DNA of 64,000 bases from Zea mays (taxonomy: Eukaryota; Streptophyta; Magnoliopsida; Poales; Poaceae), in NCBI RefSeq assembly GCF_902167145.1, contig NC_050102.1:13516850-13580849 (forward strand). The letters run 5' to 3'. Positions within the stretch are counted from its first letter, which is position 1. The number at the start of each line of letters is the position of its first letter. The notes under the pieces were generated by a model. It did not search any database and was not told the origin of the DNA. It saw only the letters and a program-made list of their open reading frames with translations. Of the stretch, positions 32,418 through 44,800 are shown one piece after another. The position numbers and the translations under genes are program-made.

Positions 32418-35400
32418 CTATTTTGTGATATTTTTCTCAGGAGCAATCGATGAGGAAGGACGACTTGAGGAATCAGGAGCAGCATTCACATCAGCCCTTA
32501 TATCTTCGGGAACAACCACGCCGGGTCTCCTCATCAAGATTCGCCCTGCCCCAATAGCCTTGTCCATGGCTCTGTCGCGCTGGGCTCTGAGAGTAACAGA
32601 AGTTTCTTCGGCAACCTTGGCAGCCAGCCGAGCAGTTTCTAACTCTTGGGCGATGGATTTCTTGGAAGCCCGGAGCTCTTTGATAGTAGCATCCTTCGCT
32701 GATATCAACTGCTTGAGCCGGGTCACCTCATCCGTGGATTCCTGCAGCTTACAGCGTTGGTTGTCTAACTCTTCCATGGTGAAGCGATGACTCCTCTCTA
32801 GGATAGTCAGCGAGTTGCTAGAATCACGATACAATCTGTCAAGACTGTCGCGAGAAGCAGCAAGGATACGTTTTTCTTCCTGCAAACAAAAGTCAACTCC
32901 CTCAAACACCAAGCAAGTAATAGGAGCACAACAAGGCAAAGCACAGTTCCATAAATCACCTTTTCAGAATTGAGCTAAGCGTGAAGAGAAGAACTCAGTG
33001 CATTGGCGTCATCTAAGGCAGCGGAGACCTGACCCAGTTCAGTCTGGCTCTGAGAGTACTTTTCCTCAAAGTCAGTGCACCGCTGGATCAATTCAGCCTG
33101 ATCTCGGGAATGTTTTTCCTCAAGAGTGGAGATCTGCCGAGTCATACCTAGCAGGAGACAATCAAACAAAAAGGGTCAGAATGTGAAGCAATCTACGGGA
33201 AAGACAAAGAGAAGTAAAAAAGCACTAACCAGCGTTGGTCGCCTCCAATTCAGAGACATGATGTTGAAGTGACACTGGATTCCAACATGCAAGAGATGAA
33301 GCTACTTCTGGAACAGAAGCACCCTGTAACCTCAGCTGGCTAGCCATCCCATCCACCAAAGCCTGATGAGGAGAACAGATGAGTGTAATAACAGCAGTTC
33401 ATGCAGCGTAAAAACCAAGCTAAAATACATCACAGTACCTGGAGGTTGGAAAAGAACGAAGGGATCCCCAAATCAGGAGAGATCAATTGATAACCGGGCG
33501 TAAGGCCACCACCCGAAGCAGCTTGCAACGAACCAGCAGGAATCAGCTCGATGCCATCAACAGAGCCCAACACTCGGTCAGCAGGGACGCTGCCCTCTAA
33601 AGCGACTCCCTGGTCCAAGGTTTGGGCTACCACCATACAACCGGAGTGAGGAGGCGATCCCGCATGAACGTCCATGGAAGTACAGGAGGGAGACCCCGCT
33701 CGGACACCCTCGGGGGCTGGGTCATAGTTTGCACTGCCCACTTGAGCCGGATCATCCCCGGCAGCACCCTCGGGGGCTGGGCAGTGGCTTACACTTCCCA
33801 CCCGAACCAAATCATCCCCGGCGACATCCTCGGGGGCTGGGCATGTGTCAACACCACCCTGGGGGCCCAGGTTCTCTGCGGTAGCCACTTCTAAGGCTGA
33901 TGGGCCCTCAGTTACTTCCATGGGACCATAACGATCCAATTCAGTCTCCCGACCCTCGAGATCGCGCTCCAAGGTCGACGAGGCACGGGATGACCTCAAC
34001 CCAGCATCAAGCACATCAGCACAAACCTCCATCACACCATCATCCACTGGCTCCGATAACAAATCCTCTGGAACCATATCCTCAAGAGTCTGATCAAAAT
34101 TGGCCAGGGACAGTTCTCGCAGGCCAATGAGAGCAGACAAAGCAGGAGAAGGGACTCCACTACTTTCACCACTAGCAATGAACTGCCGACTGTTTTTCCG
34201 AGTCAAAGGAACTTCATCTTCTTCCTCCTCGTCGTCCACGTTAGCAACACAGGCAGCACCCCCATTGGGATCAGCGATAGATGGAGCATCCTCATTGGGA
34301 TCAGCAACAGATTGGGTACACCCATTGGGGTCAGCGTCAGTAAATTCAGTCACAGGCACTTCTTCAGCAGCAGGAACCGAGGTACCAACATCCCGATCCA
34401 AACTGGATACTCGCCGGAGGCGTCTCTTTTTCTTTTTCTGCTCATCAGCAGAAGGATCAGGTTGACTGGCTCGGCAAGGGCGCCTCGGGCGAGTACTAGC
34501 AGGCTTCTGAGTATCCAAAGTTGTATCAGCCTCTAGGAGGGGCGCCACCACCGATGTCCCAGCAGGAGCAGCATCAGAAGAGTCCTCAACCAGCAAATCA
34601 AGCATAGCACTTATCTCCGCATCGCTAGGATTCAGGAGCACCTCAAAGTGGACCTGCCGTTCATCATCAGGAATCTCCCCGAGCGAGGCAACCAAGGCAC
34701 TAACTTCTTCAGCAGAGGGTCGCACTCTAAGACCCAAACTGCCATCAGTAACAGGTGGATTCGACACAAAAAGGGTGAAGGCTTTGGGAGGAGGCAGGTT
34801 CCAGGCCGAGTATGCCACTGGGGCACCAACATTTGACACCTTGCCTCTAAGGATCATCTCAAGTCGGCTCACCAAGTCCGCAGAGGGAATTCTTCTGTTG
34901 GTAACCCGAGTTGAGTCGGCTAGGCCTCGATACAAATAAGCCAGGTGCGCCATGTCTTTCAGCGACTGAATATTCTTGAAGACAAAGTCAGCAACAACGG
35001 CTTCAGCAGTCAGACCCCTCTCCTTCAGCAACCCAACTTCAGCCAGCAAAGCACCTGCCTCAGCTACCTCCTGATCTGTGGGGGACTCGGTCCAGCTTGG
35101 GGTGCGAACATCCGGCTGTCTTCCTGACCGAGGGGGGAGAGAGTTTCCATAATTCTCAACTATGAACCACTCCAAGCGCCATCCCTTGATACTGTCTTTG
35201 AGGGGGATTTCGAGATACTCAGTCTTCCTCCCGTGGCGCATCTCCAAGCTGGCACCCCCAACCAACTGATGTTGTCCCCCGGCCATCCCAGGGCGACAAT
35301 GATACAAGTACTTCCACAACCCGAAATGTGGCAGCACACCGAGAAAGGCTTCACATAAATGAACGAAAATGGAGATTTGCAGGATAGAATTGGGGTTCAG

Positions 35401-35712
35401 ATGGGTCAAGTTAAGATGGTAGAAATCAAGGAGGCCGCGGAAAAAGGGAGAAATGGGAAGGCCAAGGCCACGAAGAAGGAAAGGAGCATAAACAACGGAC
35501 TCATGGGTATCCTCAGTTGGGATAGTAACCCCATGGCAAATCCGCCAAGAATAGAGTTCCCGCGGAGGAAGAACCCCGATGGACACGAGGTGGAGAAGTT
35601 TGGGCTCAGAGATGACGGACATGTGGTTACCTGCGAAAGGCAACTGGCTGTTGGGGTCGATTGGAGGAATCACCACGGCACACGAACTCGAGGTTTTCCT
35701 CTTGGGCGCCAT
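32418..35712 (-). pseudogene. Antisense accessory gene of element E (four exons; gene23-like), one amber codon
   Basis: Predicted exons on the minus strand are 35712-33439, 33362-33230, 33147-32960 and 32879-32418; every intron is GT-AG and the reading phase is kept across all three joins. The start is the ATG at 35712 (MAPKRKTSS), 64 codons inside the open frame, because the upstream part looks like a CT-rich leader. Exon 1 carries the 'putative gypsy type transposon' (Transposase_28-like) domain (HLVSIGVLPPRELYSW; FLGVLPHFGLWKYLYHC), then a linker with KKKKRRLRR, DPNG repeats and PAPEG.AGDDPA repeats. Exons 3-4 are coiled coil. A single TAG at 32975-32977 in exon 3 breaks it. Likely nuclear; role unknown. 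Grande elements are known to carry an antisense gene of this kind. Confidence 0.82.
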
Positions 35713-35867
35713 CTCGATTCTACCGGCGAGCAGAGTGGGAGGCGAATTGCAGAGAGGATTTGGAAGCGAGAAAGCAAGAACTAGGGCACAGAAAGCAGAG
35801 GCGGCTAAAAGCGCAGCACTTATGGGATATTCCCGAGCCAGATACCGTTTCAAAAAGTGCCCAGTCA

Positions 35868-36430
35868 GCACCCGGCGGTTATTTCCAAAACACCGGTGTG
35901 CCACGTGATCACCCGACAGTTATTTCCAGAACACCGGTGCGCCACCTCATCACTCGGCTATCATCCTCAAAGTGGCCCACGCAGCCTGCTATCACTCGGC
36001 GTTACCTCTAAAACGCTGACGTCGCCCTCCAGTCACTCGGCGTTACCTCTAAAACGCCGACATCGCCTTCAAGTCGCTCGGCGTTACCTCTAAAACGCTG
36101 ATGTCGCCCTCCAGTCACTCGGCGTTACCTCTAAAACGCTGATATCGTGTTCAGTCGCTCGGCGTTACCTCTAAAACACCGACGTCGCCCTCAGGTCACT
36201 CGGCGTTACCTCTAAAACGCTGATATCGTGTTCAATCGCTCGGCGTTACCTCTAAAAAACGCCGACGTCGCCCTCAGGTCACTCGGCAGTTATCTCTAAA
36301 ACTCCGACATCGTGTTCAGTCGCTCGGCAGTTACCTCTAAGGCACCGACGTCGTCTTCAAGTACTCGGCAGTTATCTCTAAAAGCTCTATGACATCATCT
36401 ACAAGTCGCTCGGTGGCTACTTCTAAAAGC
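35868..36430 (-). repeat. About 41-bp tandem repeat array in element E
   Basis: Repeats of 'cactcggcgttacctctaaaacgctgacgtcgccctc' type recur every 40-43 bp, most regular from 35990 to 36300 and degenerate at both ends. The array lies directly upstream of the antisense gene start (35712), so it could be part of its promoter region. Confidence 0.9.
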
Positions 36431-36755
36431 ATCAGTATGATGCCCGAGTTATTCACTTACTGTCTCAAAGGAATCAACTTCACAAGAAAGCCAAGAAGAG
36501 GAATGATTCAAGAACTTCGAGTTATGAATATCAAAGAGTAATCATCACAGAGAAACCAACATCATTTCATTCATTAAAGGGAAGATAACATACTTACAAA
36601 TCAACTCTTTATGAGTTGATACCTCCCTATTACTACTACTACATTACATTACATTACTGCTACTATTACTACACTACACTATACTACTCTACACTACTAA
36701 ATACTACTACATTATTCTAACTATACTATACTAATATCTAAAAGACCAGTGGCAT
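36431..36755. repeat. Spacer with TAC/TACA-type simple repeat in element E
   Basis: 36431-36627 shows nothing recognisable. From about 36628 to 36735 the plus strand is a degenerate run of 'actactacattac' units, a decayed microsatellite just downstream of the second antisense ORF. Confidence 0.7.
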
Positions 36756-37211
36756 CTAGCCACTGGCCCTGTTGCTGCCGCCGCTGCTGCCGCCCCTGGT
36801 GCTGCCTCTGCTGCTGCCGCCACCGCCACTGCCGTCCCTGCTGCCGCCACCGTCACCGTCCTTGCTGCCGCTGCCGCCGCCCCTGCCGCTGCTGTCACCG
36901 TCACCGCCGCCACCGCCTTCGTCGTCGTCGTCGTCCTTGTCCTCGCCGCCGCTGTCCGAGTCCTCCTCATCCGAGGAGTACTCCGACTCATCCAAGCCCT
37001 CGAGCCCGGAGCGCTCGACGGCCCGGATGTACGTCCAGACCTCCGCCGCGGGCCCCTGGGAGTCGTCTGAGTCGTCAGACGACTCATGCAGGGGGATGGG
37101 AGCCGGAGACCCCTCAGACTCAGAGGAGAACTCCTCCTCTGAGTACTCCGAGTCACCAAAATCCTCCGATGGAGGAGTTGGCTCACGCTTGCGCTTGTTG
37201 TTCTTGCCCAT
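36756..37211 (-). CDS. Second antisense ORF of element E: small acidic, Gly/Ser-rich protein
   Basis: A 151-residue frame from ATG 37211 (MGKNNKRKREPTPPSEDFGD) to the stop at 36756. The N-terminus has a basic cluster (KNNKRKR, nuclear-signal-like); the middle is acidic and serine-rich (SEYSEEEFSSESEG, ESSDDSDD, DEEDSDSGGEDKDDDDDE), and the C-terminus is a long Gly/Ser tract. The frame extends upstream to 37355, but the chosen ATG lies about 80 bases after a TATA box and is the more likely start. I know no function. It may be a separate gene or the ancestral first part of the larger antisense gene; element B joins an acidic N-terminus to the transposon domain. Confidence 0.5.
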   Translation of the reverse strand: MGKNNKRKREPTPPSEDFGDSEYSEEEFSSESEGSPAPIPLHESSDDSDDSQGPAAEVWTYIRAVERSGLEGLDESEYSSDEEDSDSGGEDKDDDDDEGGGGGDGDSSGRGGGSGSKDGDGGGSRDGSGGGGSSRGSTRGGSSGGSNRASG

Positions 37212-37291
37212 GGTGGAAGCGAAAGGGAGAGAAGAAAGGCAAGCAACAGAGAACAGCAAGAGATGTGAAAAAGCCGGAGAGACAACTGTGT

Positions 37292-37299
37292 TATTTATA
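37292..37299 (-). promoter_or_regulatory. Candidate TATA box for the small antisense ORF of element E
   Basis: Minus strand TATAAATA, 81 bases upstream of the ATG at 37211. Spacing fits a leader of about 50 bases. It resembles the antisense TATA of element B. Confidence 0.5.
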
Positions 37300-37943
37300 G
37301 AAGGAGAAGGCAACTGCTCACCTCCAACCACGGTCACTGAACAGTCGCAAAGCATTCAATAAGCACTTCAACCCGTCTGAAGACACGTCAGGCGGCTGAC
37401 GCCGTTTCACGCAACACAACACCCATTGGGACTCCAGTCAACAGCGCGGAGGATATGATTACACCCGCCGTCACATCACATTACTACTCAGAAGCAGCCG
37501 GCTAAAACACTCAGCGTACCAAGCCGTCCCTTGCCCACACCCATTGGAGGGGACGCCCAGGAATTATCAGTATATTTTTCAAAACGGTCACATCTGTGCA
37601 GGGCACGCAGTGAATACCTCAAGACAAAAATGAGATATCAGTAAGGATTAGAGGAAAGCCAAATATAGCCAGTGAAGTACAAAATATGGCCGATAGAAGC
37701 GACGTGAAGACTAGACAGAGAACGTCCATCAAATGTCCAATCAGTCACAGAGCAAATAAATTACACTACCTAGCAAGATATGGATGGATTGCGAACTCGG
37801 CTGCAAAAGACAAAATACATGCTAACCTCTGAAGCATAATATTGATGACATAATGCTGACCTCCAAAGCATAATGCAGATGGCATCATGCCGATTTTTAC
37901 AAGCAGAAAGGATAATCTTCAGCAAAAACACACAAAAGGAAGA
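37300..37943. other. Noncoding 3' internal region of element E
   Basis: No gene. Two short copies of 'acacccattgg' (near 37420 and 37538) recall the hairpin units that follow. Confidence 0.6.
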
Positions 37944-38402
37944 CCTTCGAATGGATTATCCTCAGAAATCCACTCGAAGGTCGGGGGCTACACCCATTGG
38001 GTGCACCTTCGGTGCACCCCATGGATCATCATTCCAAGCCAAGATAGTGCCGACTTCTAAGGCATGGGGCAAGATTAAAGACAAGGCTGGCCCTCAACCA
38101 AAACGCAGGAGTAAAAATAGAAATAATTTCTGGTGAAGACCTTCGAGTAGATTATTTTCTAAAAATCTACTCGAAGCTCGGGGGCTACACCCATTGGGTG
38201 CACCTCCGGTGCACCCAATGAACTTCAGGGTCCTACAAAACGAAATGCCGACCTCTAAGGCACAAACACGAAACAAAGCTTCGGTTTACGAGTGATCAAA
38301 GCAGGAGGAGACAGTAAGAAGTCATTTTCTTCAAATCGCCTGCAAGCTGGACCTGGGATCTTTGGGCTGATTACCTCTAAATTAACCCAAAGATCGGGGG
38401 CT
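37944..38402 (+). repeat. Three hairpin-plus-polypurine units ending at the 3' LTR of element E
   Basis: Unit 1 has arms at 37944-37957 and 37967-37980, then tcgggggctac. Unit 2 has arms at 38141-38153 and 38164-38176 (13 bp, perfect), then ctcgggggcta. Unit 3 has arms at 38357-38366 and 38386-38395, and its purine tract gatcgggggct (38392-38402) abuts the LTR as the true PPT. After units 1 and 2, second hairpins with CCATTGGGTGCACC arms follow (37999-38019; 38192-38220, 13-bp stem with 3-base loop). Confidence 0.85.
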
Positions 38403-39032
38403 TGTGGGGGATAGATATCCCCCGGGTCCACTAAAAGAGTAAAAGACCTCACGAAAGGCCCAAGGGCCCGATAAATCGTAAGGTCATTCTTTCGTGGGCC
38501 TGGGGAGGAACAACCAGCAAAGCAGATCGACATGGGGCTGGATTGGTGCAAACCCGGACGACCCACAACGTCGAGCGAGCGACCACAACAGAGATCCGAC
38601 TTTCCCGCGCTGGAGCCCTCATGCAACGGAGCCATGCGAGGATAAGTCGGCAGAACTACAAGGAGATAAACTCAAACAGTTCACTATCTTTTAGCTACAC
38701 GTTGTTATCATATCCACGTGTATTGCCCCACGGTCGAGTATATAAGGCCTAGGGGGCACCCCTTCAGAACGATCGACCCTATTTTACTTAGCCACCCACT
38801 TCAACTCTCTGCATTCACAATTCAGAGAGTTCTCTTGTAACCACATTCACCCAGCATACTCACCAGGACGTAGGGTGTTACGCATCTCTAAGCGGCCCGA
38901 ACCTGTAAACATTGTCCACTGTCCCTCGTGCATCTGGACGAACCATTTTGCTACAGTTGTCGACACCGTCCTACTCCTAAAAACACCTTGAGGGGCAACC
39001 CCGGGTGTGCGGTCGGACACAAAACACCGACA
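38403..39032 (+). repeat. 3' LTR of element E
   Basis: 630 bp, matching 24988-25618 with five substitutions and one single-base deletion by eye. TATA box at 38739-38746. Followed by CCGTC, the diverged TSD copy. Confidence 0.95.
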
Positions 39033-39037
39033 CCGTC

Positions 39038-40396
39038 CGAGTGGTCCGACAATCTTGCTGGGCCTGTGCTCATGGACCAGATTGAGGGGCTTTCAATCAG
39101 TCTTGTACTGGAGGCATCAACCTGTCAAAAATAGATGATTGAGGTGCCCCCCCAGGCGGGGTATTGTGGTATCCCAAATGGATATGGTGGCGCACCACAT
39201 CTGATTCGGGATATATGGTGGAAGTGGTATGTATGTATAATGACATGACATGGGTGTATGTGGAGGTGGAAGTGTCCACGCAGGTGCGTTAGGTCTTAAT
39301 TAAACATTATGACCTCATGTCCTTTACGATTGGTGAGGTGGTCCAATCGGCCTAACCTGCTGTTGCTCCTGGGTGGGTAAGCGAGGTCGCTTTGGTGGCC
39401 GGTCACTGGGGTCGGCCTTCTTTTTCACATATTTAGACAATAATTGATCAAAGGTCAGGCTGGATTTGACCAACCGACTAGCTGCCTCCAACGTGTTAGT
39501 TTTCCACGTACCCATTTCTGGTCGTCGTGGTTTGAAGGTACGTGGTCGTCGTGGCTCCTTGGCGTTGCCGGACCGTCTACTGGAATGACCCGAACTGTCT
39601 GGCGATGTCCCGGACTGTTTGTGTCTGTGTACCGGACCGTCTCGATGCGCAGAACAAGTTCCCATGTTCGGTCACCTTGCGATTGCCCCCTAGCGTTTGT
39701 GATGGTAACCTTCAGAGTCTCCCCTCCATCAGGGGTCTTCTCGGCAACCACCTTCCTGCAAAATTTTTTATTATTTCCATCGGCCTTTCGTGCGTTGCTG
39801 ATGATGACTTCCTTGTCTTCGCCCTTACCGGTCGCGCCGGGCCGAATTAGGACTTTCTTTCCCTCGAAGTCGATCACATTCATTGGGAAGGGCTTCGTGT
39901 CCTCCTGAAATTTCAATCGTCCCTCATTAATGGCCGATTGGATTTGTCGTCGAAACACATTATAATCATTAGTGGCATGTGAAAATGAGTTGTAACACTT
40001 GCAATATGCGCGATGTTTTAGTTCATCGGTGGGTGGAATAGTATAATCTATCTTAATGTTGCCATTTTTAGTAACTCGTCAAATATCTTATCGCATTTGC
40101 CAACATTTTATGTAAACTTAACCTCCTCTTATCGTTTCTTTTGAACCGGCTGCAAGGAGGAACAAGCTGAAGAATTGGTTTGCTTGGGCCAAACCATTTC
40201 CGCATCGTAAACTTCCTTTGATTCGTCTTCCAAACTATTTTGATCGCATTCTATTATATGGACATCGTGGCGAACTGTTTTGGCTAGTTGTTTGCTCCGG
40301 CTTTCACAAGCCAAAGCTCTTTGATGTAATTGTGCTAGCGTAAAGAACTGGACGCCCTCTAATCTCTCTTTTAAATAATAATGCAATCCATCAAAG
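39038..40396 (-). pseudogene. gag: Central part of gag of element C
   Basis: Minus-strand remnant. 40396-40129 reads YYLKERLEGVQFFTLAQLHQ and a charged tail; near 40000-39940 it reads KHRAYCKCYNSFSHA and VFRRQIQSAINEGRLKF, recognisable in plant gag-only Gypsy proteins. 39958-39455 stays open for 167 residues, and a second frame (39665-39324) carries EAASRLVKSSLTFDQLLSKYV. A frame change therefore lies between 39500 and 39650. Stops occur near 40129 and 40100. 39038-39323 has no clear frame. Confidence 0.72.
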
Positions 40397-41885
40397 TGAA
40401 AGTCGCCTAGAGGGGGGTGGATAGACGAAACCTGAAAATTATAACTTTACACCCCAACGTGATCCCTTGATTAGTGGTTAGAACAAGATACACAATTGTC
40501 GGAGTATAAAAACTAAGTCCTTTGCTTGAAGAGAGTATTGTTTTCAAATAATACGGAATTGATAAATCAATACATCTAATAGGTCAATGGAGAATAAAGC
40601 AAGAGGGCTTAGATAAGAAGAGCAATAACACAAGTTCTTTCTTGCAAGGCGTTGCTTCACTAGATGAGAATTTAACTTGAAGCAATACCAAATAATATTA
40701 ACAAAGAATAGTGCAAGATAACTTAGAATGAGGGAAAACAAACAAATCACAAGCAATAAACACAAGGGACATGGGTGATTTGTTTTACTGAGGTTCGGCC
40801 CTCGAAGGCCTAGTCCCCATTGAGGAGTCCACTAAGGACGGGTCTTTTTCAACCCTTTCCCTCTTTCCATAGATCCCAAAGATCGGCGAGCTCTTCTTCT
40901 TCTCAAGGATCACTTAAGACCCCGCAAGGATCACCACACACTTAGGTGTCTCTTGCTAGCTTTACAAGCCTCCAAAACTTTGGAGGAAGTTCAATGGGAG
41001 TCAAAACTCCACGCACAAATGAACGCAAGATGTAGCACACACTTCCTCTCAATCAATCTCACACGGCACTAGAGCTAAACTCTCACAAGAGGCTCTCTTT
41101 TGCTTGCTCTCTCTTTTGTGGCACTTGTGTGGTTTGTAGTGGTCTAAATCTTGTGTATAGGATGAATCAATGAATAGAGGTGGTTGGGAGGGCTTGAATA
41201 TGTCAACTATATGACTTGGAATGTTGATTGGGCTCCCACACCTTGAAGTGGCCGGTTGGGGTGGTATCTATAGCCACCAACCAAATTGTAGCCGTTGGTG
41301 AAGGCTGCTGGCGATGGGCGCACCGGACAGTCCGGTGCGCCACCGGACAGTGTCCGGTGCGCCGCCACGTCATCCTCTCGTTAGGGCTTGGAGCTGGTCG
41401 ATCATTGGAGGCTCTGTCCTCATGTGGCACCGGACAGTCCGGTGTCACATCGGACAGTCTGGTGCCCCTCTGACCTGCTACTCTGACTTCTGTCGCAACA
41501 CTGTGCTGCACTGTTCATCCGTCAGAGTCGACCGTTGCGCAGAGATAGTCGTTGCTCCGCTGGTGCACCGGACAGTCCGGTGAATTATAGCGGAGCTACG
41601 CCTGGGAAACCCGAAGCTGCTGAGTTGGAGTTGATTCACCCTGGTGCACCGGACACTGTCCGGTGGCACACCGGACAGTCTGGTGCGCCAGACCAGGGCA
41701 CACTCCGGATTCCCTTTTTGCTCCTTTCTTTTGAAGCCTAACTTGTTCTTTTTATTGGTTTGTGTTGAAATTTTGGTACCTGTAGAATGTATAATCTAGA
41801 GCAAACAAGTTAGTCCAATTATTTGTGTTGGGCAATTCAACCACAAAAATCATTTAGGAAAAGGTGTAAGCCTATTTCTCTTTCA
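40397..41885 (-). repeat. 3' LTR of element F
   Basis: 1,489 bp, TGAAAGTCGCC...CTCTTTCA. Minus-strand TATA-like TATAGATA at 41263-41270. Palindromes of the CACCGGAC-n-GTCCGGTG type lie between about 41320 and 41690, some with single-base changes. Confidence 0.93.
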
Positions 41886-44800
41886 ATCTCTCCCTTTTTG
41901 GTGATTGATGTCAACACAAACCAAAGCAAATAGATAATTGCAGAATTGAACTAGTTTACATAATGTAAGTGCAAAGGTTACTTGGAATTAAACCAATATA
42001 CATTTTATAAGATATGCATGGATTTTATATTTAACATTTTGGACCACGCTTGCACCACTTGTTTTGTTTTTCCAAACTCTTTTGGAAATTCTTTTCAAAG
42101 TCTTTTTGCAAATAGTCAAAGTCAAAGGTAAATGAATAAGATTTTGGGAAGCAATTTCAAGATTTGAAATTTTCTCCCCTTGTTTCAAATGCTTTTCCTT
42201 TGACTAAACAAAACTCCCCCTTAATGAAATTCTCCTCTTAGTGTTCAAGAGGGTTTTAGATATTAATTTTGAAAGGGGTTATACCAATTTGAAAATTCTA
42301 TCAAAAATAAGATACCAATAGAAAAACCTTCTTTTAATACAAATTTGAAAGACTTCATTTTTGAAATTGATGGTGGTGCGGTCCTTTTGCTTTGGGCTAA
42401 TACTTTCTCCCCCTTTGGCATGAATCGCCAAAAACGGATACCTGTGAGTGAAATATAAGCCCTTGTTCTTTCTCTCCCTTTGGTAAATAATATATGAGTG
42501 AAGATTATACCAAATTGGAGAGCTGGCGGAATACCGGCAAGGAAGGATAATACCGAAGATGTAGAGTGGAAGCGATGTCTTTGTCGAATACTCCATTTCC
42601 CTTTCAATCTAAGACTTAATACACGAGATGCTCATGGAAACATATTAGTCTTAGCCTTGGCACAATAGAGATAGGAAATATGCAAATGTACCAAAGGAAA
42701 GAGACATGATTAAAAGGATATCTCAATCAAGCTTAAACAGTTCTATATAATGTAGATTGCTCCCCCTAAATATGTGCCTTGAGAAGAGTACAAATTTTGG
42801 CCTTAAATGCCAAGTGCACATAATGAGAACATATCGTCAACATAGAAACTGTGAAGTGCAATGTGTCATAAAAAGTGTGATGCTCATGACAGACTTATGC
42901 ACTTATGAAAGCATGTTGGAATCATTTTAAGCAATTACCCTTAAGGATTTCAAAGAGACTTAAGGACCCTCCACCTTTGAAACAAAGGTAGCTTATCCTC
43001 GTTACAAGGTTAAGCTTTAAGCTCTTTGACAATAAAATCACTTCACCTAGTTTTAACAAAAAATGCATTAATGCAGGAATGAAATTTTTGAGAGGTTAAA
43101 CTAGGTATGAAGCAGGGATATGCATAGATATGCTTTCTCTTCCTTTTATACAAGATATGCAAGAAATGTATAGAAAAGGAAGATTTAGGTACATGTAAAA
43201 ATGAGAGGAAGCAGTTTTACCCTTTTGTAACTTCACATAGAGACGCTCTCTTCATTGTGTTTTGTCCTTAGTCTTAGTTATTTAAGACCTATATTCAAGA
43301 CAGTGTATGGAAATATTTTGCACAAGAGAGGGTTCTACAACTAGTGATCCTTTTTAAGTCATTGTTATTATATATCAAGTAGATCACAAATTGCATAAAT
43401 ATATCATGAATTCTCCTTTTAACTTAGTGCATATCAAGAGAGATATTGATTGAAATTATATGAGGCACTAAGAAACATAAGTGTTAATTGAAGTTATTCA
43501 ATGATCAAACAAACAACAGATGCGATCAAAAGAACAATATAGGCATTAGATCATTAAACAAGCTTAAAACGGGAGAATCCAGTAAATATGCTACTTTAAC
43601 AATGAAAGCTACAATCCTTGACAAAGGTGACATTACTTTACCAAGAAGGATTGATATGTAGTAGCATACTTCATGAGAAAATTGTTCTCATACATGAGAC
43701 TATATGAGATTACTAAGATAAAGTGTTAGTCTCAATATAATCAAGATATAGAAATAGGCTCCCCCTAAAGATATGCATCAAGAAATTGAATGAATTGGAT
43801 AGATGCACTCACTTTTAAAGACAAATAGGGAGAAGCATTACTCATCTTGATCAAGGCTTATAAAATTTGTGATACAATTTATGCCTAGTATTCTCACAAT
43901 GAAAAAGATTTAGAATGCTCACAACCACACCATTGATGTTTTGAAGATCTCATTATCCAAGTAGGTGTTGTTGCTCTTGATGTCTTCCTTTTTCATTTGA
44001 GGGTCCTCCCCTTATAGTTGACTCTTTTTCCTTCCAAACTTATTGAAAATACTCAAGAGAGATGTTAATAGCACAAGGGAGTATATGATGAAGAATGATT
44101 TCTTTTAGATAAGGAATATAAACAATTCATCATTCACAAGTCACACAGACATGAAGTAAAATCCTTAACATTAGTGCATATTATTAGAAAAGAGGAATAA
44201 GCACCTTTTAAATATCTTGATCAATCATAGGAATTTTACTTATTCATATTGAATTTATTATCATGACTTAAAAGCATATCAATATGAGAACAGATATAGC
44301 AAAGGCATGAATTAGATTCTAATGGACAAGTGCATTTTATGAGAATGGGATTGAATGCACATCTGGCTGACTTAAGTCCAATAAAGAATCTATTCTTCAC
44401 ATAGGTAGAATTTAAAGTAAATAACCATTGATGGGAACTATATTTGATTAAGAAGGTGAGTTCCCATACCTTTGCTTTTACCTTTCTTCATTTGGGTGAA
44501 GAGTAACCCTTGAGGCTTGTGGCTTGCACTTACTCTCTTGTAGATTTTCATAAGTAAGCTCAAGAGATATGTCATTAGTAACACAAGCATTAGTTTCCCT
44601 TTGTGTAATCATTTTGATAAGGAATGGAAAATAGATTACTAAAGCAAGGAAACTTTATAATATGAACTAGGTTATTCCATGATGTATGCTTAATTTTGCT
44701 TACAAAACAAGCATAGATAATTCTTTAAGATTATGGGAATAAATCTAATTCATAACATGGAGAGCGATAAATATAGAAGAATCATATCCAACTTAAGCAA

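Larger units (their letters stand above)
24988..39032 (+). mobile_element. Element E: Grande-like Tat-lineage Gypsy retrotransposon, 14,045 bp
   Basis: LTRs of 631 and 630 bp begin TGTGGGGGATAG and end ACACCGACA; flanks are GCGTC and CCGTC (4 of 5 match). Sense strand: PBS, gag-protease, reverse transcriptase, two RNase H domains, integrase. Antisense strand, 3' part: a spliced gene with a 'putative gypsy type transposon' domain and a second acidic ORF. Two tandem-repeat arrays lie in the 3' third. Size, LTR length, an antisense gene and 3' repeats match what I recall of Grande. LTRs differ by five substitutions and one indel, yet gag/pol has eight in-frame stops. Confidence 0.9.

Noticed and set aside
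36749..37362. Plus-strand Cys/Arg-rich and Pro/Ser-rich frames
   Set aside because: Shadows of the biased codons of the antisense ORF 36756-37211.
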